Shown here: positions 58,043 through 64,000 of the stretch, in pieces
How positions within the stretch are numbered: the stretch's first letter is position 1
How the letters are laid out: every line of letters starts with the position of its first letter
NCBI RefSeq assembly: GCF_011299595.1
Contig: NZ_CP049867.1
Coordinates: 3,844,001 to 3,908,000, forward strand
Direction: 5' to 3'
From: Nocardioides sp. HDW12B
GTDB taxonomy: Bacteria > Actinomycetota > Actinomycetes > Propionibacteriales > Nocardioidaceae
DNA length: 64,000 bases
Made by a program: the position numbers and the translations under genes
Notes under the pieces: generated by a model
Database searches by the model: none
Told to the model about the DNA's origin: nothing
Seen by the model: only the letters and a program-made list of their open reading frames with translations

Positions 58043-58537
58043 ATGCCCACGCTCACCGACTTCACCGCCCCGCTGCCCGACGGGACCGAGCAGCCGCTCG
58101 ACGCCTACGAGGGCAAGGTCGTGCTCGTGGTGAACACCGCCTCGCAGTGCGGGTTCACCCCGCAGCTGGAGGGCCTCGAGGAGCTGTCGAAGCAGTACGG
58201 CGGCGACGGTCTCGTGGTGCTCGGCTTCCCGTGCGACCAGTTCGGCGGCCAGGCGCCCGGCACCGGCGAGGAGCAGGGCGCGTTCTGCCAGAAGAACTAC
58301 GGCGTCACGTTCCCGGTCTTCGACAAGGTCGACGTCAACGGTGACACCGCCCACCCGCTCTTCGCGTGGCTGCGCAGCGAGAAGGGCGGCCTCATGGGCG
58401 AGAAGATCAAGTGGAACTTCACGAAGTTCCTCGTCGGGCGCGACGGCCGGGTCGTCAAGCGCTTCGGCTCGGTGACCAAGCCCGAGAAGCTGGCCAAGGA
58501 CATCGAGAAGCAGCTCGGCACCAAGGCCGCCGCCTGA
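58043..58537 (+). CDS. Glutathione peroxidase-family thiol peroxidase
   Basis: A 164-residue protein with the Gpx fold and catalytic Cys36 in VNTASQCGFTPQL; the FPCDQFGGQAPGT segment and KWNFTKFLVGRDG supply the Gln, Trp and Asn of the catalytic tetrad. It uses cysteine, not selenocysteine. As in other actinobacteria it is likely reduced by thioredoxin or mycothiol-linked systems. ATG 58043 has GAGGAG upstream. A second cysteine (AFCQKNYG) is the likely resolving residue. Confidence 0.93.
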   Translation: MPTLTDFTAPLPDGTEQPLDAYEGKVVLVVNTASQCGFTPQLEGLEELSKQYGGDGLVVLGFPCDQFGGQAPGTGEEQGAFCQKNYGVTFPVFDKVDVNGDTAHPLFAWLRSEKGGLMGEKIKWNFTKFLVGRDGRVVKRFGSVTKPEKLAKDIEKQLGTKAAA

Positions 58538-58601
58538 CGGTCCCGGCCACCGGCAAGCACATCTCAGCACGTCCCAGCACCGGGACCCCCAGAACAGCAG
58601 G

Positions 58602-58675
58602 CATGTAACGCGGGGTTACGGACCGGGGCCAAGGCGCCTGCGCCTTGGGCCCCGTCCGTAACCCCGCGTTACATG
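58602..58675. terminator. 74-bp near-perfect hairpin between convergent genes
   Basis: The outer 21 bases (58602-58622, beginning CATGTAACGCGGGG) pair perfectly with 58655-58675. The next 14 (58623-58636) pair almost fully with 58641-58654, leaving a CCTG loop. The site lies between the convergent glutathione peroxidase and CPBP protease genes, so bidirectional termination is plausible, but the arms are longer than termination needs. Confidence 0.7.
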
Positions 58676-58702
58676 GGGTTGGGGGTTCGTGGAGGAGGGG
58701 GA

Positions 58703-59494
58703 TCAGAAGATCAGGGGGAGCACGAAGAGCATCGTCATCGACCACGTCAGGTGGGTGATGATCGGGGCGACCAGGCCCCCGGTGGAACGCCGCTGCAGGC
58801 CGGTCACCACGCCGATGACGGCGGCGGCGAAGGCGAGCATCACGTTGCCGGTCAGGAGCGTCGCCACCACGTAGGCGACCGTCGTGACGAGCACCTGCCG
58901 CGGCTCCTTCACCGACGCGTAGAGCGCACCGCGGAAGAAGAACTCCTCGGCGATGCCGTTGATCAGCGTCGCAACCGCCAGCAGCAGCAGCGAGTTCTCC
59001 TCCGCGAAGCCGAGCACGTTGTTGGCCTGCTCGGCCAGCGGCGGGATCTGGCGGGTGATGAACGCCCCGACCACGAAGACGGTCGCGAGCACCGCCCCGA
59101 GGATGAGCGGCGGCCAGACCGGGCGACGCATCTGCCCCGAGACGCTGATCCGCCCGGCGTGCAGCTTGCCGGAGGCGAACGAGCCGACGAACCAGATGCA
59201 CGCCACCCCGAGCGTCGCGAGGGTGAAGTACGGCGACGCCCGGTCCATGCGCAGCGTCAGGGCCAGGCAGACGGCCCCGACGGCCAGCGTCGTCCACGCG
59301 ACCACCCGGCGGCGGTGGAACGCCGCGTCGGTGTCGCGCTGCTCGCGGGGCACCCGGTCGAGCAGCCCGGCGCTGAGCTGCGTCCACAGGCGTTGCGCGA
59401 TCCCGCCCTCGGGCCTGGCCGGCTCGCCCTCGCGGGAGCCCGGCTCGGAGGAGCTGGTCGTCATCGGTGTGCCACCGTCGGTCGGAGAGGTCAT
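58703..59494 (-). CDS. CPBP-family intramembrane metalloprotease
   Basis: A 263-residue membrane protein with eight or so hydrophobic segments. The CPBP (CAAX protease and bacteriocin-processing, ABI) motifs are AEEFFFRGALYASVK (two catalytic Glu and Arg), a middle VVATLLTGNVMLAFAAAVIG segment, and late GLVAPIITHLTWSMTM with a histidine. A hydrophilic N-terminal region of about 60 residues is rich in Ser, Glu and Pro. ATG 59494 gives the full tail; ATG 59464 is an alternative. The function in the cell is unknown. Confidence 0.87.
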   Translation of the reverse strand: MTSPTDGGTPMTTSSSEPGSREGEPARPEGGIAQRLWTQLSAGLLDRVPREQRDTDAAFHRRRVVAWTTLAVGAVCLALTLRMDRASPYFTLATLGVACIWFVGSFASGKLHAGRISVSGQMRRPVWPPLILGAVLATVFVVGAFITRQIPPLAEQANNVLGFAEENSLLLLAVATLINGIAEEFFFRGALYASVKEPRQVLVTTVAYVVATLLTGNVMLAFAAAVIGVVTGLQRRSTGGLVAPIITHLTWSMTMLFVLPLIF

Positions 59495-59630
59495 CGCGGG
59501 ACGTTTACCCAGGTGCGGCAGGATGAACAGCGCTCGGCGCGTGCCCTGCAGCACGTCGCGCCCGGGCCGACCCGGGAGCACCAGGCCCCGCGCTCCCGCC
59601 GACCCTACCGACCGTTGGAGGACGACCCGC

Positions 59631-61070
59631 ATGGCCGACCTGACCCCAGAGGAGTTCCGCCGCCTCGGGCACCGCCTGGTCGACTGGGTGGCGGACTACC
59701 GGGCCGGGCTCGGCGACCTGCCCGTCACGGCACCCCCGGTCCCGGGCCAGGTGCGCGACGCCCTGCCCGCCGCCCTCCCGGAGGACCCGGCCCCGGACCT
59801 CGGCGACGCCCTGGTCGGCCTCCTCGACGACGTCGTCGTGCCCGCCACCCTGCACTGGCAGCACCCCGGCTTCTTCGGCTACTTCCCGGCCAACGCCTCG
59901 CTGGCCTCGCTGCTCGGCGACATCGCCTCGGGCGGCATCGGCGCCCAGGGGATGCTGTGGTCGACCTCGCCGGCCGGCACCGAGCTCGAGCAGGTCGTGC
60001 TCGACGGCCTCGCCGCGGCCCTCGGGCTGGGTGAGGAGTTCACCTTCGCCGGCGGAGGTGGCGGCTCGCTGCAGGACTCCGCGTCGTCGGGGGCCCTCGT
60101 GGCGCTGCTGGCGGCGCTGCACCGGCTCACCCCGGACTGGCGCGCCACCGGCGTCAGCGGCCGCGAGCGGGTCTACCTCTCGGTCGACACCCACTCCTCG
60201 GTCGCCAAGGCGGTCCGGGTGGCCGGCCTGGGCGAGCGCGCCCTGCGGCCGGTGCCGTTCACGCCGGACACCCAGACCATCGACCCCGCGGCGCTGGCCG
60301 AGGCGATGCGGGTCGACGTCGAGGCCGGGCTCGTGCCCGTCATGGTCTGCCCCACCGTCGGTACGACGAGCACCGGCGCGGTCGACCCGGTGCGGGCGAT
60401 CGCCGAGGTCGCGGTCGCCCACGGCGCCTGGGTCCACGTCGACGCCGCCTGGGCCGGCGTCGCCGCGCTGTGCCCCGAGCACCGCGACCTGCTCGACGGG
60501 GTCGAGCTCGTCGACTCGTTCTGCACCGACGCCCACAAGTGGCTGATGACCGCCTTCGACGCGTCCTTCCTGTGGGTGCGTGACGGCGACGCGCTGCCGG
60601 CGGCACTGTCGATCACCCCGGAGTACCTCCGCAACGCCGCCACCGACTCCGGCCAGGTCGTCGACTACCGCGACTGGCAGGTGCCGCTGGGGCGTCGGAT
60701 GCGCGCGCTCAAGCTGTGGTCGGTCATCACCGGCCACGGGCTGTCCGGGCTGCGGGACGCGATCCGCGAGCACGTCGCGCTGGCCGGTTGGCTGGCCGAC
60801 CAGGTCCGCGACGACGCGGCCTTCCGGCTCGCCACCGAGCCCTCCCTGTCGCTGGTGTGCCTGCAGGTCACCGACGCCGACGGAGCGCCCGACGACGAGG
60901 CGACGCGGCGCCTGATGGCGGCGGTCAACGCGGAGGGGACGAGCTTCCTGACCCACACCGTGCTCGACGGGCGCTACGTCATCCGGGTCGCGATCGGGTC
61001 GGTGGCCACCGAGCGGCGCCACGTGGAGTCGCTGTGGGCCGACCTGCGGCGGTTGCGCGCGGGCGGCTGA
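59631..61070 (+). CDS. Pyridoxal-phosphate group II decarboxylase (aromatic L-amino acid decarboxylase-like)
   Basis: A 479-residue PLP enzyme of the DOPA/tryptophan decarboxylase group. Seen: LTPEEFRRLGHRLVDWVADY at the N-terminus, WQHPGFFGYFPANAS, substrate region CPTVGTTSTGAVDPVRAIAE, WVHVDAAWAGVAALCPEHR and Lys303 in TDAHKWLMTAFD, the PLP lysine. It decarboxylates an aromatic L-amino acid to its amine. TTGGAGG precedes the ATG by ten bases. The length matches the family. It is divergent from the CPBP gene. Confidence 0.92.
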   Translation: MADLTPEEFRRLGHRLVDWVADYRAGLGDLPVTAPPVPGQVRDALPAALPEDPAPDLGDALVGLLDDVVVPATLHWQHPGFFGYFPANASLASLLGDIASGGIGAQGMLWSTSPAGTELEQVVLDGLAAALGLGEEFTFAGGGGGSLQDSASSGALVALLAALHRLTPDWRATGVSGRERVYLSVDTHSSVAKAVRVAGLGERALRPVPFTPDTQTIDPAALAEAMRVDVEAGLVPVMVCPTVGTTSTGAVDPVRAIAEVAVAHGAWVHVDAAWAGVAALCPEHRDLLDGVELVDSFCTDAHKWLMTAFDASFLWVRDGDALPAALSITPEYLRNAATDSGQVVDYRDWQVPLGRRMRALKLWSVITGHGLSGLRDAIREHVALAGWLADQVRDDAAFRLATEPSLSLVCLQVTDADGAPDDEATRRLMAAVNAEGTSFLTHTVLDGRYVIRVAIGSVATERRHVESLWADLRRLRAGG

Positions 61071-61196
61071 GTCCCTCACGCGGGCCGCGGTCCGCCGTAC
61101 GACGATCGCCCCGCGGAAGCCGGTCGGTGGTCGCCAGGGCTGGGGCACGCCCCCGCGGTGTCCCAGCTCCGGCGACCCCTCAGCCCGCCCCCACCG

Positions 61197-61997
61197 CTAC
61201 CGCGGTTGCCCGAGCAGCCCCACGGGCTGCTCCGCCCCCTCCGGCAGGACCTCGATGAGGTGGTCCTGCGCCAGGAAGGCCCGTTGCAGGTCCTCCGGAA
61301 GGCCCTCGAAGGGGGACGTCTGCGACCGGTGGGCGCGGATCGCCCGCCAGCGTCGCTCCAGGTGGACCGCCGTGTCGAGGCGGTAGGTCACCTGCTCGTC
61401 GGGGGTGCCGAGCTCGAGCCCCCGCAGGTACGCCGAGCCGGGGTCGACCGTCGCGGTGTGGTCGGCCCACCGGCTCATCACCGACCGCGGCAGGCAGTGC
61501 AGGTAAAGCGGCAGCCGGAAGGTCGCGGCCACCCGCTCGGTGGCCTCCCGCACGGCGAGGTGGTCGCGGTGTCCGTCGCTGCCGTCGAGGGTGACCAGCG
61601 CGTCGGGCAGCAGGCACGCCACCACGTCGCTGACGTCCTCCTCGAGCAGCGACAGCGGGGCGCTGCAGAGCGTGCCGGCCGCCGGCTCGCCGTCCATCCC
61701 GGAGTCGAGGTAGGTCAGCGTGCGCACCTCCTCGACGCCGAGGATGCGTCCGGCCTCGCGCAGCTCCGCCTCCCGGAGGGCGCCGAGGCCCTGCTCGGGG
61801 AGCGTCACGCCGGGAGCCACCTCGCCCGCCTCGCCCCGGGTGGCACACAGCACGTGCACCTCGGCGCCGGCCTCACGCGCGTGCAGCACCAAGGACCCGC
61901 AGCCGAACGTCTCGTCGTCCGGGTGGGCCACCACGACCAGGAGGCGCAGGGCAGGGCGTCGCGTGCCGTGGCGGCTGAAGCGCGCGCGACCCGGCAT
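61197..61997 (-). CDS. PIG-L family deacetylase
   Basis: A 266-residue zinc-dependent deacetylase of the PIG-L/MshB family: VVVAHPDDETFGCGSLVLHA gives two zinc ligands (H and D) and the catalytic Asp, DGSDGHRDHLAVREATER contains the third zinc ligand. Family members deacetylate N-acetylglucosaminyl compounds such as mycothiol precursors or antibiotic intermediates. ATG 61997 follows GAGGAG. It is divergent from the PadR regulator gene and the palindrome between them makes it the likely regulated gene. Confidence 0.92.
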   Translation of the reverse strand: MPGRARFSRHGTRRPALRLLVVVAHPDDETFGCGSLVLHAREAGAEVHVLCATRGEAGEVAPGVTLPEQGLGALREAELREAGRILGVEEVRTLTYLDSGMDGEPAAGTLCSAPLSLLEEDVSDVVACLLPDALVTLDGSDGHRDHLAVREATERVAATFRLPLYLHCLPRSVMSRWADHTATVDPGSAYLRGLELGTPDEQVTYRLDTAVHLERRWRAIRAHRSQTSPFEGLPEDLQRAFLAQDHLIEVLPEGAEQPVGLLGQPR

Positions 61998-62041
61998 GCA
62001 GGCTCCTCGAGACGGGGGCGGAACAGGGACATCCGATACTG

Positions 62042-62055
62042 CATGGTGCACCATG
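62042..62055. promoter_or_regulatory. Perfect 14-bp palindrome, probable PadR operator
   Basis: CATGGTGCACCATG lies between the divergent PIG-L deacetylase (45 bases upstream of its start) and PadR (26 bases upstream of its start) genes. PadR regulators bind inverted repeats at such divergent promoters. The central TGCA makes it a clean two-fold symmetric site. Confidence 0.65.
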
Positions 62056-62080
62056 TCAACCCTTCGTGTCAGGATCGTCC

Positions 62081-62743
62081 GTGGCCTCGCCCCCGAACTC
62101 CACCTCGTACGCCCTCCTCGGGCTGCTCTCGGTGCGTTCCTGGTCGACCTACGAGCTGGCCCAGCAGGTGCACCGGTCCCTGCGCTGGTTCTGGCCGCGC
62201 ACCGAGCGACGCCTCTACGACGAGCCCAAGCGGCTCGCGGCGGCCGGTCTCGTCGCGGTCGAGGAGAGGTACGCCGGGCGTCGGCGCAGCCGGCACTACA
62301 CGATCACCGACGAGGGGCGTGAGGCGCTGTCGGCCTGGCTGGGCGAGCCGTCGGCGCCGCGGGTCACCGAGTTCGAGGCGATGGTGAAGGTGTTCTTCGC
62401 CGACGCCGGCGACCGCGACCAGCTGCGGCGGACGCTCGAGTCGATCGAGCGCGAGTCCCTCGAGCGGATCGCCGAGCTGCGGGACCTGTCGGGGCGGCCC
62501 ACCAACTTCCCGCACCGCCGCCACCTCCACGCCCTCTGCCTGCCGGCGATGCTCGGCGAGGTCGAGGCCACGCTGCTCTGGTCGCGGTGGGCCCGGGAGC
62601 GCGTGGAGGAGTGGGTGTCCGCGACCGACGCCGGGGCGTGGGACCCCCACGCCGAGCTCGCCCGGGTCGCGGCCCGGGCCACGGCCCTGCTCGCGGGCGG
62701 TGACGGGGTCGACGTACACCCGCGGGAGCCGGTGGCGGACTAG
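62081..62743 (+). CDS. PadR-family transcriptional regulator
   Basis: A 220-residue regulator with an N-terminal winged helix (YALLGLLSVRSWSTYELAQQ, RLYDEPKRLAAAGLVAVEER, HYTITDEGREALSAWL) and a C-terminal helical dimerisation domain (DRDQLRRTLESIERESLERI) typical of the Vir/PadR-like group. GTG 62081 has AGGA six bases upstream; GTG 62066 is in frame too. It likely represses the divergent deacetylase gene and itself. Confidence 0.9.
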   Translation: MASPPNSTSYALLGLLSVRSWSTYELAQQVHRSLRWFWPRTERRLYDEPKRLAAAGLVAVEERYAGRRRSRHYTITDEGREALSAWLGEPSAPRVTEFEAMVKVFFADAGDRDQLRRTLESIERESLERIAELRDLSGRPTNFPHRRHLHALCLPAMLGEVEATLLWSRWARERVEEWVSATDAGAWDPHAELARVAARATALLAGGDGVDVHPREPVAD

Positions 62744-62752
62744 CCTCGGGGC

Positions 62753-63430
62753 ATGCGAGCCGTCCGCTTCCTCCGGGAGAACCCCTGCGCGACGCTGCTG
62801 GCCGTCCAGCTGGGCGGGGTGCTGCTCTACCCGCTGATGGAGGACAGCGTCGAGGGACGCTCGCTGCTGGCCCTCTTCGGGCTGCTCGTGCTGGCCGTGG
62901 CGCTGCGCGCCGTGCGGGCCACCCCGGCGCTGCTGTGGGTGGCGCTGCTGCTCGCCGCACCCGCCGTGGTCCTGCTCGTGGCCCAGCTGGTGACAGGCGA
63001 GCAGACGATCGCGATCTGGGCGGCGGTCTTCGAGGCGCTGCTGTACTTCTACGCCGCCGGCGCGATGCTGCGCTACATGCACGCCGACGACGTCGTGACC
63101 ACCGACGAGCTGTTCGCGATCGGGGCGGTGTTCACCCTGGTCGCCTGGGCGTTCGCGCACACGTTCGTCGTGGTGCAGGCGCTCCAGCCGGAGAGCTTCA
63201 TCGCCGCCAGCATGCCGACCGCGGACCGGACCTGGACCGAGCTGCTGTTCCTGTCCGTGACGACCCTGTCGAGCACCGGGCTGTCCGACATCGTCCCGGT
63301 GCGCGGCCACGCGCGGAGCGTCGTGATGCTCGAGCAGATGGCCGGGCTGTTCTACATCGCGATGGTCGTGACGCGCCTGATCGGCATGCGTGCCGCCCGC
63401 GCCGCCGCTCGGCACGAGATGGGCCGCTGA
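62753..63430 (+). CDS. Two-TM-type ion channel protein (Ion_trans_2) with altered filter
   Basis: A 225-residue membrane protein with about six hydrophobic segments and a final pore region LFLSVTTLSSTGLSDIVPVR between the last two helices. The pore-helix and filter context matches potassium channels of the Ion_trans_2 group, but the filter reads STGLSD instead of (T)VGYGD. It may conduct other ions or be a channel-like protein. It begins ten bases after the PadR stop on the same strand, so it may be co-transcribed. Confidence 0.8.
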   Translation: MRAVRFLRENPCATLLAVQLGGVLLYPLMEDSVEGRSLLALFGLLVLAVALRAVRATPALLWVALLLAAPAVVLLVAQLVTGEQTIAIWAAVFEALLYFYAAGAMLRYMHADDVVTTDELFAIGAVFTLVAWAFAHTFVVVQALQPESFIAASMPTADRTWTELLFLSVTTLSSTGLSDIVPVRGHARSVVMLEQMAGLFYIAMVVTRLIGMRAARAAARHEMGR

Positions 63431-63436
63431 CCCCGC

Positions 63437-64000
63437 TCAGGAGAAGCGGACGGCGAGCATGGCGACGTCGTCGTCGAGGCGACGGTGGACCAGGTCGGCC
63501 AGCACGGCGTCGACGAAGTCCTCGACGTCGAGGTGGTGGTGCGCCCGGGCGGAGCGCCCGAGCCGGTCGAGGCCGGTCTCCAGGGGCTCGTCGCGCCGCT
63601 CCACCAGGCCGTCGGTGTAGAGCAGGACCGTGCCGCCGCCGGGGATCTCGGCCTGGAGGTCGGACCGCTCCAGGTCGGGGGCCACGCCGACCAGCGCATC
63701 GGGGGAGTCGCTCTCCAGCCAGGTGATCGACCCGTCGGCGCCGACCAGCAGCGGCGGCGGGTGGCCGGCGCTCGTCCACTGCAGCGTGTGGCCGCTCGCG
63801 GCGGCCGGGGTGTCCTCGAGGATCTGGGCGTAGACGAGGCTCGCCATCGTCTCCATCTCGAGGTCGGCCAGCGCCAGGTCGAGACGCCGCACGCTCTCCG
63901 ACGGCGTCTCGGGCACGGCGAGGGCGAAGGCGCGCAGCATGCTGCGGACCTGGCCCATCTTGGCCGCCGCCGAGATGTCGTGGCCGATGACGTCGCCGAT
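63437..64000 (-). CDS. SpoIIE-type PP2C serine phosphatase, C-terminal part (gene continues past the window)
   Basis: The last 188 or so residues of a PPM/SpoIIE phosphatase domain are visible. They contain HDISAAAKMGQVRSMLRAFA (the D-H-G-type region), LVYAQILEDT, LQWTSAGHPPPLLVGADG, GTVLLYTDGLVERRDEPLE (metal-binding Asp) and a final RRLDDDVAMLAVRFS (last metal Asp). Such proteins dephosphorylate anti-anti-sigma factors of the SpoIIAA/RsbV type. The 5' part, which usually has PAS or GAF sensor domains, lies outside the window. Its stop is six bases past the convergent channel gene's stop. Confidence 0.9.
   Translation of the reverse strand: MGDVIGHDISAAAKMGQVRSMLRAFALAVPETPSESVRRLDLALADLEMETMASLVYAQILEDTPAAASGHTLQWTSAGHPPPLLVGADGSITWLESDSPDALVGVAPDLERSDLQAEIPGGGTVLLYTDGLVERRDEPLETGLDRLGRSARAHHHLDVEDFVDAVLADLVHRRLDDDVAMLAVRFS

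Overview
This window is high-GC DNA with tightly packed genes, many GTG starts and frequent GTGA, ATGA or TGATG stop/start overlaps. These traits point to an actinobacterium, and the mix of families (ECF42-type sigma factor with a YCII partner, DUF6351 hydrolase, a single-chain acyl-CoA carboxylase of over 1,800 residues, DUF2975 with a small Xre regulator) fits Nocardioides or a relative. The genus is an inference; no rRNA or tRNA gene was seen.

Layout. 1-12 kb: the end of a GMC oxidoreductase, a fused FAD/Fe-S D-2-hydroxyacid dehydrogenase that appears to start at CTG, an MFS exporter divergent from an HxlR-peroxiredoxin fusion with a palindromic operator between them, a secreted DUF6351 hydrolase, an orphan GAF histidine kinase, a 22-bp tandem repeat array, and a DUF2975/Xre pair. 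12-22 kb: an ArsR-SRPBCC-DinB operon with a large palindrome inside the DinB gene, a NarL-type two-component system whose kinase seems to carry two DHp modules, and a thiol-redox/copper operon (DsbA-like, VKOR, CopC, CopD-CtaG fusion). 22-32 kb: a three-gene envelope cluster, an MFS-cNMP fusion, a lipoate ligase-like protein, and the 1852-residue carboxylase.

32.2-41.6 kb is an accessory, defence-island-like block with visibly lower GC. It begins exactly where a metallophosphoesterase gene breaks off after about 50 codons. It holds a PIN/Xre-ImmA toxin-antitoxin-like pair; a divergent three-gene bacterial ubiquitin-like operon (multiubiquitin, DUF6791-ThiF E1-like, DUF6527); a small duplicated basic protein; two uncharacterised proteins; an endonuclease/exonuclease/phosphatase-fold protein; and two PD-(D/E)XK nuclease-like proteins. 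No integrase or transposase is present. The ubiquitin-like operon is the best candidate for an exciting, little-understood system here.

41.6-64 kb returns to chromosomal gene content: an alpha/beta hydrolase, the helicase HrpB split by a frame change, a CocE/NonD hydrolase, a meta-cleavage hydratase/decarboxylase pair with a Rieske protein, a DUF305 lipoprotein, YCII plus ECF42 sigma factor, an Fpg/Nei glycosylase, a REC-thioredoxin-reductase-like fusion with an AraC regulator, an Old Yellow Enzyme, glutathione peroxidase, a CPBP protease, an aromatic amino acid decarboxylase, a PIG-L deacetylase divergent from PadR across a palindromic operator, a two-pore-helix-type ion channel and a SpoIIE-type phosphatase running off the end.

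Non-coding structure is unusually rich. There are three arrays of one 22-bp tandem repeat, five related roughly 75-bp inverted-repeat elements in intergenic spaces, and several long perfect hairpins of unrelated sequence, one of them inside a coding region.
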